Translations under genes and position numbers: made by a program
In this document: one piece after another, positions 12,232-25,900 of the stretch
How positions within the stretch are numbered: the stretch's first letter is position 1
Layout: each line of letters opens with the position of its first letter
The notes under the pieces: generated by a model
What the model saw: only the letters and a program-made list of their open reading frames with translations
Told to the model about the DNA's origin: nothing
Database searches by the model: none
NCBI GenBank assembly: GCA_948470475.1
Contig: OX419346.1
Span: 124,001 to 188,000 of the forward strand
Direction of reading: 5' to 3'
From: Galaxea fascicularis
Taxonomy: Eukaryota; Cnidaria; Anthozoa; Scleractinia; Euphylliidae
DNA: 64,000 nucleotides

Positions 12232-15200
12232 ATGGCTCTTCCCCCTGCCAAGTACGGCGAGAAAGCGATGGTGGTATCTCGTTTATCAGGTGAGCTTTTT
12301 AATCTATTTCTGTGTGTGAGAGACTCATCTCGTGTTGGATACCTAAGCGTGCTGCTTTAACATGTACACTGTACATAATTCCCAAAATCAGCTGAACCAG
12401 TTATTGTGTCGCTTAAGAAACCAGGAATAAACTTTAAGAAGTTATTTATTGGTCTCATGTACAAGATGATGATAATAAATGATAATTAATATTAATATAT
12501 ACAATTGCTTCAATTCCAGATGGTACCATTTTGTGTCTAATGAAGTTTCTTAATTGAAAGTTAGTGGTAGAAAATGTTCTATTCCACTCTGTCCTGTTAC
12601 CATAAAATAATTCAGTCTTTTATTCATTACCTGGTATTAAATAAATTTAAAAGTTAATAATAAAGTACTGCTATCTGTTGCTACAGCACCATCGTCTCTA
12701 CGAATTGAGCCAGTTGGCAGGTGGTATGAAGCAAACCTTCGACGACGTCAACATGGCTTATCCCATCACTCCAGTTCTAGTTCAAGTTCCAGTGTTTGTT
12801 CTGAAGGAAATTTGTCATCTGATGAAGAAGATCACAACTTTCTGTTAACTCTGGATCCTTCAGAATGGAAGGTACACTTCTATTATTCCCCACTAGAACT
12901 ATTACACTCTTAAAGTGAGTTTCCTTAAAATAAGATTAAAAAATCTTGTTTTAAGTTCCTGAGATAAGAAACTGCAAAGCTTAAGACAAGTACTCTAAAT
13001 TCTCAAAACAAGAACCAGGCTTCTTGAAACAGGAACTTTATTTCTTATTCTAAGTACAAAATAAAGGAGAAAAATTTCCTTGAAATAAGGAAATTAGTAC
13101 TTATTTTAAGTTAATGAAACCAAGTAACCAGTGTCTTGAAACAAGGAAATTGCCTCTTGTTTTAAGCAGTAAAAACATGCAGTTAACAAGTAATAATATC
13201 TTGAACTAAGAGAATTGTTTCTAATGCTTTACGTTTATGAAATGAGCTCTGATTACCTTAAAGTAAAAAATGTCCATAACTTGATATACAGGCATGGAAC
13301 TAAAACATGTTTTAAATTCAAAATATTAACTACTTAGTATTACTTAAACGTTTTCCAACAAACTTCACAATAATAACACTGCTATTTCTTATACTGCTGC
13401 AACTTGTATGAGCATACATGTAATTAGATATCTAATCATCTGCTAAGCATTTAACCAGCATATTCATGGCACTCTTTTTTTTACTTACACCACACTATCT
13501 ACTTTCTTTGATAAGAGTTGGGAACTAAACATTTGCTTCATGTCAAGCTTAGTTTGTGTTTATTTGTTGCCTACTTTCTTACTGATCATAAAACTGACAA
13601 CATTCTAAATCACGAAACTGCCTCCTTTGCATCTGAGAGTGCAAAAAACCTTACTGAAACCTTTAGAAACATGAATACACAACATGTCAGCTAAGTAAAA
13701 TTAGAAACTTTTCAACATATATTGTGACAAGAACTTGTCCAACTGGTTAGCTACTGATATTTTGTGCACTGACATTGCTCATTTTGCTTAGAAGTTTGTT
13801 TTACACCACCACCAAAGTCATATCAAATCTACATGCATACATGTATATAACAATCCTCTGCCAAGCATTTAAACGGTATATTTATGGCAGTTTTTATTCT
13901 TACACCACACCATCTACTTTCTTTGAAAAATCCATTTACCACTCTTGTAAGAATGAACTACCATCAGCCAGCTTAGAGGCATACATGGACTGTGTGAAAG
14001 GCAAGTCTTCGTCAAATGAACTGCTGCAAGGGCTCAAAGTTGACACATTCGACACTGGGGTTGAAGATCCTCTTGGTGACCAATGGCCAGAGGAGGTCTA
14101 GAAATAAGAAAAAGATATTTAACATTTTCTACTCCTTGTATGGAAATTATCTTTCAGGGTTTAAGATTTATAAAAGATGTGAATGTTAACTCACATGGCT
14201 ATCTTGATCTTGTAAACCTCAGACCATTGTCTGTTAGTTTAACATCATGTTAAACTAGAAGTTGTTTGTATTATTTAAAGGTGTTTATCCAACACTGTAA
14301 AAATATATTCTTGCCTCTAATCTCATCAGTCTCATCCAATCAACAGGATATTTTGTATAAGTCTCAAAATTTCTGCCTTGCTAAACAATCTGAAGGGTAG
14401 AGGTCCATTAAGTCTGATTGTGTCAATTTCATAAACATTTTCCCATCCACTTGATTGTCTAGTATGTTAAGAGGAATATACAGAAAATATTGACATGCAA
14501 TGAAACAAACCATAAAATCACAAAAGCAGTGCAGTCACTTTCACGACTTTTTTCTCATGGAGGCATTCATAGAGACTTAATTATGCTTTTAAAACTTCCC
14601 ATCTCCCTCTTGTTTGTTTTTTTTTCCGCAAAACTGAATGGGTAGGGGGCAGGGGATGGACAATAATTATACAAAAAAAAATTACAATGATCTAAATAAT
14701 GAAAATTCAGATAAGTCTTTCTTCTCCCCCTCCCCTCCAAAAAAAAAAACGATTCTTGCCAATCCTGAGGACCGAAAAAAAAGACGTCTCAGATGTGACC
14801 AAAACCAAAAGCTTTAAATAAATTGACTGACACATGAAAAAATCTCATGCTGACTGTGAACAACCGGGATGAAATCACATTTGGAGTGTAAAATCACATA
14901 AATTACAGCCAAAACAATTACATATAAGCAGTGAGAAGCTTCAATTCCGTAAAATTATGAAGTTAACGTTTCTGCAAGCGAAGCTTTTTCGAAAACTATG
15001 ATGTAAAAGATGAGTGCGTAATGAGCGCCATTTTTGGCGGGAAGAATGCTTTCACTTCAACAGAGAATTCACCGTCAAAACAGAATGGCTGAGGAACATA
15101 CCTTTAAGAATGTGACACTGATCCGCAAGGAAACCTTTCTTCTTTAAAAAGTGCGACCATTCTTTGCTTGTAAAGGCCCGTAACCGATCCTTGCATCAAC

Positions 15201-18200
15201 AACTCAACCTGCTCGTCTTCCTCCATCTTTGCGACTACACGGTTTGCAACGTGCACTGCAGTGTCACATGACCCAGTACGTGTCACTTTCATCCAATGAA
15301 AGAGACGGATTTCATAACCCAAACGTTGTAATAAACTTCAAGTTTACGAAAGAGTGTCACTGGACAGGAAAAGCGAGAATAGTGGAAAATTTATATGTCT
15401 GTGTCTTCTCAACAATATTGCTACATCTTTTGTTAACTCATATAAATACGGGACACAATGATGACAAAGACTATTTCGTGTTTTGTGGAATCGATGGATG
15501 TGACCAAACTGCAAAGGTTTGAAAAAGCCAACACCTTTGCAAGGCACGTGAGAGAAAAGCACGGGAAATTAGTTTTGATCTGTAGTTATTTCGTTGTTAC
15601 TGTTTGAATTATGTTTTACCCCGCTATAGTTTGTAATTTTGTGCAACACTGTAACTAAATTTGGTTGCTATTGTTGACAATTAAACTTTCGAATTGCAGT
15701 TATTTTTGTTTCTGTTTCTATCATTTTCTCATTAACTTTTCTCTGACATAATGCCATGTTATATAAAGTTTCACATTTCCAGTCATATCATGGACTTGTA
15801 CAATGATCACTGATGGAAATGAAGGCATTTCCTTTGGCATTTGGAGGTCTGGCGTTTATAAGAATTTAACTTCTAGTAACAGGATAATAATTTCTTGAAA
15901 TTAGATTACGTTGGCGCTTGTTTTAAGATCTCTGTGATCTACATTTCTTTTAAGATCTTAGTGGCTTAAAACTAGCTTTTATGTTCTTGAAATGAGAGTA
16001 ACATTACTTATTTCAAGACCAGTGTTCTTGAAATAAGGATTCCTACTTTAAGAGTGTTAATCAAAGGTTCCTTGCAATGGTGGAGTTAGTTGTGCAACCC
16101 CCTCAAAATTGAACATTCACACCTAGCTTAATTCAGCTCACTCAAGATATGCTGTTCTAAATTCAAGCCTCTCTTATGTGAGTTGTATTTTACCCTCGTT
16201 GCTGTAGTGTTATTTTGAGAGGTATTGGACTTGTCACATGAGAATGTATAAGAGCTGCTGGTTAGGATTCACTTAAATTTTGCATTGTAAATCCTTTAAC
16301 TAGCTTTCAGTCACTGGCTTTCTCAAACGTTTGTTGTTTACGATGGATTCAGGGGTAATAAAATTATTATTTATTCAAACCTACTTTTATTGCTACACTA
16401 TTGAGGTGTTGACATTTCCTTAGAGAAGAATGTCTTCTTTATCTTATTACTTTAAGTAAAGTAAAGGTTATCAATTTCTATAGCGCATTACCATGATGCA
16501 ATGATCTAATGTGCTTTACAACACTTTGTGGGGGACATTGCCAGACTGCTTATATAGGCTCAAATATTTGTAGCCTAGCAGTTCACAATCAATTTATTAG
16601 AGAGAGTAGTATGATACACAGGTGCCCCCAGAACAGACTAAGTGAATAGATCATCACACCAGGACTATGTCCCCTACTCTTTGCGATCAGTGTGTGGGTT
16701 CTTTAACGTCCCACACCAGTACTGTGAGACGGGACCTCTGGTTTATCGTCCTTATCCGAGAAAAGACTAGAAAGTCTACCCATTTGCAGATGTTATTGCA
16801 AAGAGAGCACGTTCTCCTCAGTTATTTAAAGACTCTGAGTGTTGGTCCCATCGAGGTTTGAACCCCCGACCTCCCGCACAGCAGTCCGGTGCCCTACCAA
16901 CTGAGCTAACCGTTTCTACCAAGGTCAATAAGTATAGGGCTCCAGTGAACCATCAGTAAAACCTAACACAATTCTGACGATTTTCCTGGCACTGTGGACT
17001 AGCATCTACTGTAGTAATTTACTGTTAGTCTGAAGTAAATTATGTTGGGAAAATCTGCTCACTCTTCTACTGTTTAATGTCTTACAGCAACAAGATCACT
17101 ACAAAGTTCTTGGACTTGAAAAAGTCAGGCATAAGGCCACCATGGGAGACATCAAGAAAGCATGTAGGTTTCCTACCAAAAAACATGTATTTTACACAAG
17201 GCTCTAAACATAAATGAACTTCTGGAACGTAGCAGCAGTCAGCATAACAGAAATACATGTGGCCCTAATTTTAACATTTCACCAAGAGTTAAAAGGAGGC
17301 TGCACATTCTCTGTAACAACCTCCAAATGTTGTAATCATCTTCTGCGCAGGATTCGTACCTCATCATCTGTGAATATTTTAAAGAATGTTTTATATAAAC
17401 ATCTTAGATTAAGTCAGATCAGAGATAGAACTTTTGTCCCTTTCTCAAGTAATTATTTTTAGACTGTGTAATTATAGGATATCTGTAATATGTAGTTTAC
17501 GTTTTAGATTAGTTTTTACCATGTGATTTAGTACGATATACTTTGGTCACAAGTTATATATTATTAAGCAAGAGGGCCACAAGTTTATTAGTTATTTTAC
17601 AGTTATGTGTTACTCTCTTTAAATGAAGTGTGATTGATTGAAGGCTGTCATTGGAATGGAGGCTGGTAGCCAGTTGTTATATATCTTGTTAACGCCTGTG
17701 TCGTAAATGGAGGTTGGGTGCTCAAGGATCTGGGGACTGGTACCAACGACCCAAACCCAGGTCGGTGGAACACCCCATAAGCCTGCCCTACCCGCAACCG
17801 AGTCATGAGCCCCGCCCAACACCCCAGACCCCAAAACAAGCACCCCTCACACTGAACAATAAGTTCAATGGAAAAACAATCCCCAATAGGGAGAGGAGGG
17901 AGGGGAAATACTCGAAAGCTCGCGAATGCCAACACACCGAATGCTGAGCCAAACAAAACCACGAGGACATGCGAAGGCGCACGCATAATGTGCAAAGAGA
18001 ACCGCCGACCGCTCGAACTGCCAGAAGATGGCACAGAGAAGCCCATCATGCAAATAATACATGCACATGCTAAATAACAACGCTGCAGGCAACGCCCAAA
18101 AAATACTAATAACACACTAACGCTAACACCACGCCACGCCACGCCACGCCACAACAAACAGAGCAACTTGCTCCTAGTTGTTAACTAAGTTAAATTGCAT

Positions 18201-21200
18201 TTAACCCTATGAAATCTTCAGTTAAGGCTGCCAGCTACTAAGCACTTGGAAATGATTATATGTTCATTACTTGTCAAGATGGGTTTTTACATACTGCCAG
18301 AAATCTGCCAGCTTCTTTGCATTAGGTCTTTTAACAGTTTTTGACTCCATCTTGACAGGGTAGGCAAGCATATTGGAAATAACAGTGTTTTTATGGGAGT
18401 TTGGTGTCAAATAACTAAAAAAAACTTTAACGCAGAAAAGGTTATTAATTGTGGAATTTAGTTGCTAACCAAAGGGTTTTACTGACTAAATTTGAGGGTC
18501 ATGCTTGCAGTAGAATTTGTGGCAGTAGAATTTTAAATTTCTTATACATTTGTATGTAATTTGTGCATTCTTATTTCTGACACACTTGCCTACCCAAAGA
18601 AGATGGCATGGAAAAACGCAAGGCCCATTAGGTACAGAAAGCTTGAGAATGTCAACATTTCAACAAAAATTAATGCCCAACATTTCCCAAAAAATAAAAG
18701 AAATTCGTTAAAAGTGAAGAATTACTTTTGTTGAGCAACAATAATGATGTTGTATCATAAACACTCATTCTTAATTTTAATGTTATTTTAGTTAAGAAGA
18801 AAGTACTCAAGCATCATCCAGACAAAAAGACTTCACAGCCAGACACCCCAGACAAGAAGATTTCTGAACAGACTCTGTTTGCCTGCATAACAATTGCAAA
18901 TGACATTTTAAGCAACAAAGCTAAACGCCGAGCTTATGACAGTGTGGATCCACACTTTGATGATTCAATTCCCTCAGTAAATGCGAACTCAAAAAGTAAT
19001 TTTATAGATGTTTTTGGTCCAGTATTTGAAAGAAATGCAAGGTAAGTCTGTGTTTTTTGTGCATTTCTTTGATATTCCAATTTTAGACAATACTGCCATC
19101 ATCATCATCATCATCATCATCATCACCATTGCCATAAAAATGTGTTGATTGCTTCAGTCATACATACACCATGTAGGTACATTTACTTATTTTATTGACA
19201 AGCGATCTAATCCCAACAGAAGTCTATATCATCACAGGTAAGTAGTACTTCAAATTGTTAATGTTTATCTATTATGGATGTATAATGTTCAACATTGGAA
19301 AAAATTAATTTTGAGAGTTTTTGTTTTCCAGGTGGTCCAAACTTCAACCTGTTCCATTATTAGGAAATTATCAATCAATATTTGAAGAAGTTGATAATTT
19401 TTATAGTTTTTGGTAAGCATGTCTTAAACTATTTTCATCATTGATTGCTAACAAAAAAGTGGGGCAATGCAATGCACATCCATTGAGGACATTTTGTAAA
19501 ATTGAAACTTGAATTTTTTTGTTTCAATATTGGCTTTTATAATCCATCAAATATTTTTGCTCACATGCGATTGGCCAAAATGCATCATGTGACTGAATAT
19601 GCCCCATCTGAAACCAGGGAATATCCAGTGATATTCTCCAAATGTGTTTTGCAAAAAGTATTGGAAGGATAATAGAGACCATAGCCTCCATTTGGATTTA
19701 AAAATATGTTCACTATAGATATTTGTCTTTGGACAATTTTTTATCAATTCCTCGTAGCTCACAGTTTTCCTTGAGCTTTGCTCTTGGAAAATCTGTTTGC
19801 TTCTCAGAACAGATAATGTCCACAGACAAATATCCAAGCATATTTTTGCTCCAAATGGAGAATATTGGTTAGCAGTTTCAGTAGTTGTACATTAAAAATC
19901 CTTTCATTTTTAGTTGCTACATGTACCTACTAACTTACTAACTTTCCTTTTTGTTACAGGTACAATTTTGATTCATGGAGAGAATTTTCATATCTTGATG
20001 AGGAAGAAAAAGAGAAAGGAGAAAAGTAAGCTGCAAAAGGTTTTTTTGTCTACCAACCCTTTACATGTATGTGTTCTGAACTACATGGTGTCAAGGGGCA
20101 GGGTGAAAGCTTGTTCTAATGCAGAAATAAATTGTTGTTTGTTTGTGTTGATTGTGAAGGAAGTGATTGAAAATATTCCTTCAAGCTGTAGCCCCTTGTG
20201 TTCTGAACTACATGGTGTCGAGGGGCAGGGTGAATGATTTAATTAATAAAATCTTAAGCCTGGTCTAATGTGGAAATAAACTGTTGTTTGTTTGTTTTTG
20301 TTGTTAAGGAAGTGATTGAAAAATTAATATTCCGTCAACCTGTGGCCCCTGATTTTGAAATCTTACTATTTGGTAGTTCAACCGGAATTTCCAGGATTTT
20401 GGCGTAAGCAGTAACTCCATCCTACATGTATCTCACCTCTTACAACCCCCTCTCCCTCCCCCCTCTCCTTCCCCCTTCCTTTCTTGTTCCTCCCCTCCCC
20501 TCCCCCTACGCCGGAGTTACATGTACACAGTCCCTCATCCAACCCATGCTCCTTTCTTCACAAGTATTTTTAATCATTTTTAGATGCCACTGAATTCTCT
20601 AATTACCTGCAAATCTCAATTTTTGTTGGTTTTTTTCAGCCGTGACGAAAGGAGGTGGATAGAAAAACAAAACAAAGCCATGAGGCAAAAAAGAAAGAAG
20701 GAAGAAGTGGCTCGCATGAGGAATTTAGTTGGTGAGTTTTGTGCCGCTGTACATTCAAACTCGTGCAACCTTATGTCGCCGTTTTTTTCACAAAAGAAAA
20801 CAGTTATTTGCTCCAACTATTAGTACATGTAGTGTGCAAACCCAATGCCCATGGTGGCAAATGACTTACACTCAAGTGCCAGCCCAACTTGATGTTCTAA
20901 CGATGTTGAACAATGAAGAACGCGCGTGAAAATTCTATAATTATGACAACGTGGTCACGCAGCCAACAGCACGTTATCATTGTAAAATGTTGGCCTGAAA
21001 ATCAATGTGTGATCGAAAACGAACGTTCATTAGTCAAACTGTTTGGCATCTGGATTACTAAGCGTTTTAACATTTGTGAATCAGCAAAACCTTGCATAAC
21101 AAGGATGTAGAGTTTAGCCAAGGCTGTACTTTTCTGTACTTCTCAGTGGCGATTGCAGAGTTTGTATTTGCTACCGTTCATTTCAATTAATTTCGAGTAA

Positions 21201-22958
21201 CGTGGAATTTCGAAAGTAATGGTTCTCGTTACTTTCGGATTTAGCAGACAAAAAGGGCCGCTACTTTCGAGTGGCCATTACTTTCCGATGGTTAGAAAAC
21301 GTTTGTAGGCGATTTTCACTGTAAACAAAACACTGAGAGATATTTTCCTCGTTCAAGTTACATATGTTACATCAAATAGGCTCTGACATCGCATTTTACG
21401 TAGATCGAAATTACTGCTTGAAACGCTACATCAAATACAATACGGTGTTTTATTGTAGTTGAGTGGGCTCTTCCGTCAGGTGTTCGATAGGAAGGTAAAA
21501 AAATAACATTAGGGGAACCGTTATTTTCGGGGGCGAGGCCGTTACTTTCGGAATCGTACGTTAATTTATAAATATATTTGGGACAGTAGCTTCCCGTGCT
21601 AAGCATGTTTCAATTTTTCCCTTACGCAGATAATGCTTATGCCTGCGATCCACGAATAAAGAAGTTCAGAGATGAAGAGAAAGAAAGAAAACTGGCGGAG
21701 AAGAAAGCGAAAGAGGAAGCTGCCCGGGCGGCGGCTGAAGAAAAAGAGCGAGTGAGTACAAATAGAGTAACTAGTCTCCGACGTGATCCCAGAGAAAGTC
21801 AGGCAAACATTTACCGAAAGTTCGGGATGATACACCGTGAAAGACGGAGAGAGTCGGTGAAATTCGGACAGAGTCGGTGAAAGTCGGGGAAACCCCATGG
21901 GCGAAATGCGAGAGTTGTAGAAAGTCACAGAGAGACGTTGCAACTCGGTAAGGGTCGGTTAATGTCCGAAAACGTTTGAGAATTGGGGAGAAAATGGAAG
22001 GAAAATCTAGCAAGACCAGTTAGTGGGGAAGGTCGAGGCAAAACTAAGAAGTTAGACAAAGTTGGAGAGAGACGAAAAATTTCGGTGATTTGGGAGAGGA
22101 TGATGAGAGCTGGAGAAAGCTGGACAGAGTCAGATACATTGTAATATTCTTCCTGTTATTATCGTTCTCAGCAAAGACTTGAAGCTCAAGAAAATGAACG
22201 AAAGCTGAAAGAAAAAGAGGATCAAGAAGCAAAGGAAAAGGTTGGAAGCTGCATCATTTCACAACAATTAAGACTTTTTTTCTGTAAATTTAAAGTGTTT
22301 ACATTCGTTGTCGGTTGTTTAATCAGCTTTCTTTTTTGAATTTTTGCAATTTCTCTTTCAGGCGCAGGCAGCCAAAGCGGAAAAATCTAAAATAAAAAAC
22401 ATAATGAAAAAAGAAAGAAAATCAATAAGAACCATAATTAAGGTAAAGTGACTTCCGCTTTAACTAACGAGCATCAAGAATCACACAACTATAGACACCC
22501 TGTCGGTTTTCTTCTTCCTTTGACAGAATTACGATTACTTTGTTGATGACGAAGAGACAAGAATTCGTGAAATGGAGGTGATGGACCGGTTACTTGAAGT
22601 AAATTCTCTTGAAAGGTAACTTTCGTTTTTCGTTGCGAAAACCTTTTGAGGGCGATTCTGATTAGCTTTCGAAAGCAGAGGTATTTGCGGTTGCAGGTTA
22701 AGGATTAAGTGAATACGCGAAAAAGAAGACATTTGTACCGTTTGTCGACCTAATCTTAAATACCCCATTCACACCAACTAAACATGTTTAATTAAACCAG
22801 GTTTAGAAAAATGAAAACTGTTAAAGAAAAACTGGAACGCAGGCTTTTATGCATGATTTAGATGAACTTAAAGCATGTTCTTTAATTTGTGCTGAATTTG
22901 AAGTAAAAAAACATCAGTAAGCAGCTTTTATAAAGAAAACAAATTTAAACCGTGTTTG

Positions 22959-22997
<39 letters not shown>

Positions 22998-25900
22998 CGG
23001 CACTTTAGATCCCCCTCGCAAAGAAGTGGCTTGAACGGCTTTGGCGGCCCGCGCGCAGCTTTCCCGCCAAAACTTTCCCAAAAGAGGACGACCGACCAAG
23101 ACGACCTGTTTTTTTATTTCGCGTGTTCCTGTAACCATGCTTTTAATGTTAATGGCGTTTATTATTTTCTTGTGAGCAGGATGAACGGAATGATCTCTCT
23201 CACTCTTTTTTACTCATACCCTCGGAACTTTCCAGCTCTCGCTGCTATTCTGTTGGGACCCAACTTTCACAAAACAATGAAGTGACTGAACGATGTTGAC
23301 TTTGTAGTTCTTCATATTGCAATTTAGTTTGCAGTCATTCAGAGAAGGTCTTGAGAAAGCAGACTCAAAAGAGGGAGTCAAAGTCATATACGAGAAAGAG
23401 GTAGGACATTTTGCGTTGTGAATCATTTTTAAATATTGTTTGTCGATTAAACTTGATTCATAATAATGCTGGTGTAGTGTTGTGCTCCTAGAAGCCTCAA
23501 CCCTTGGCTTTGTCGTAGTAATTGCAAGATTCATTGGGTCTCGCCCCGTGCTCCTGTTTAATGTGTGATCAGCCAAAACTCTTTTGCGACTTTACCAACC
23601 TTATGATGCCTAGTGCTCTATTCAGAGGGAGTTGATTAAGAGCCGTTACTCTCAAGCAACCTATGAGAAGATAAAAATCACAGCATCGAGTATGGTGACA
23701 TAATGATGAGGTCCGAAACTAATATTTTAATTACCAGATAAATTGAAGGTACATATGTCGTAGGATTGCGTGGTGTTGAATTTTCAGTCGTGGGCTTTGC
23801 GACAAGACGTTTAGCCTGAATATCTCAGGGTTTAAGGTAAAAGAGTGAAATAAACTCCACTCCAACAGAAACAAGTATAGTAAGCATTTAAACTGACTTT
23901 TTTTTTGATGATTGCTTAGATGGAGCAAATGAGAGAAAAGATGAAACAAGAAGCAATAGTAGCGACGACTCAACAGACGACGAAAGGCAAGGAAAGCGGT
24001 GAACAACAAAGTGATGACTGGACTGAAGATCAAACACAGCTGCTTATTAAAGCTGTTAATCTGTTCCCTGCTGGAACTGCTTCAAGGTACAGCAAAAACA
24101 CATTGCGCTGTATTATTTACACAGCCAGTTGTCTTTGTCTGGATTGTCGAGAGAGCGAGTCCTCAATGGAGGAAGGAGAAAAAACTGAGAAGAGACTGCG
24201 AACAGCCTCTGCTCGTTCGTGTTTTGTTTATCTACTGTGGGCCTGCTATAGCAGCCAGCGATGTGTCACTTATTAAAAATCATTACTTCTCTGGCCTTTA
24301 TTTATTTATTTATTTATTTATTTATTCGTGATTTATCTGTTTATTGTGCAGGTGGAAAGTGATTGCTGATTACGTCAATACGCACGCAAAGACCGGAACT
24401 TTACGCGATTCAAAGCATGTGATAAAGAAAGTAAAAAACTTAAAGAAATTAGGTTTGTAAAGTAGACCTATAGATAACCTGCGATCAGGCTCAATTGTAC
24501 CATCACTCTCATGTCTTCTTATGCCGGCGCTCGCTATCGAAACGAAAAAAGAGCCTGAACACAGGTTAACCTATGGAACGTTATTCAGTTGGGTATCAAC
24601 CATTTATAACCAAAGAGAATTCTGAGGAAAAATGCGTCAAACGCGGAAAAACGACTGCGAGCAAGTCCTTGATTGGTAATTGGCGTAAGGGTGTTTTGTT
24701 GTTGTTTTAATTCTCTCCATACGCCTTGAAAACCACTCATATTATCTTAGCGACATTTCTATTTCTAATGTTAAAATTTTGTGATCAACAGACCCGGGTC
24801 AAAAACAGGAAGTTAATCGAAATGCTTTTGCGAAGTTTGACAAAGATCACACTCAGAGTAGAGCAACTTCAGCGGCCCAGTTTGACCCAACAGTGAGATA
24901 TGATGGTGAGGAAAATGTGCTTATGTTGCCGCTGTTTACGAATTTGCGCAGTTAATATTTTCACCAAAACGCTAAGAAAATGGTCTGATCTATGTGATTG
25001 TTATTTAGAGGAATTTCTCTAATAACAGAGAGAAAAAGGGAACCGTTTCGGAGATAGGCAATTGGCCAGACGCTTATTTGCTTTGTTTTCTTGACCAATG
25101 AAGCATCAAGTTGGGGAAAAACTGTCAGGATTTCATCAGATAGATTTTGATGAATGTTTTCCCCGAGAGGCTGCTGTACTAGTATTCACTGATTCTCATT
25201 ACGTCTTTACGTTGCGTTTCGTCAGGAAATAATTCTGCTGATGGTGCACCCGAAAGATCATGGACTTCAGAGGAGCAAAGAGTGAGTAACGTAACAAGTT
25301 GAGAACAGAGGACATTTTAAACCCCAGCTTAATGCTGTAACAATGACAAATAACTCGTCTAATCATATACATGAAAATATCACTCGATTCTGCTTGGCTA
25401 AGAGCAGTGCAGTTCGAGTGTTACACCAGTGCAAAAAGTGCAATGCATGGTTCAAAAAGTGTAGCACCAGTACAAAAGTCTTATTAAAACGTTCTCTCAT
25501 ATAGTTGAAACAAACCGCATTCAATGCCTGATATTATGGGCTGATCTCAATTCCGCAGGCGAATTTCTCAAGTCTTTAATAAAAAATTTATAAAGGCGGT
25601 AGTTTCTTAAGAAACTACTGTGATGCTCCGTCGTTGTACACAAGAATTTGCGGTCAATTTACATCATCAACTCCGTTGATAACACCAAATTGTTCTGAAA
25701 AATTTACTCGCTCGTTTATTCATCCCAAATTGAACTCGAAATCATGTGATTACTTCAACTAGTAATCGTTGTGTGCCGCTGAACACGCCCTCGAACTTTA
25801 TTTAGCATTGCTAAATGTTGGACAGAACGTTTGGTGGATCGTAAAACGTTCTTTCAACAAAATAACTTGATCTAATGGGGGTTACTAAACGTTTTAACAT

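Noticed and set aside
15104..15322. Minus-strand frame starting [13 protein letters not shown] as a host exon
   Set aside because: It lies inside the 3.15-kb element, has no recognisable domain, and the nearby GTATGT donor is preceded by an in-frame stop.
16880..16912. tRNA gene (A- and B-box present)
   Set aside because: No acceptor or anticodon stem closes, and the sequence continues into a shared repeat body; it is a SINE head. The same holds for 35450-35500.
17648..18166. 172-codon minus-strand open frame
   Set aside because: It overlaps open frames on the other strand within a GC-rich patch, has a skewed composition and no family match. It lies inside a DNAJC2 intron.
21760..22010. Degenerate gagtcggtgaaa-type words as a tandem repeat in DNAJC2 intron 8
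   Set aside because: The words recur but with irregular spacing and many changes; too weak to call a repeat array.
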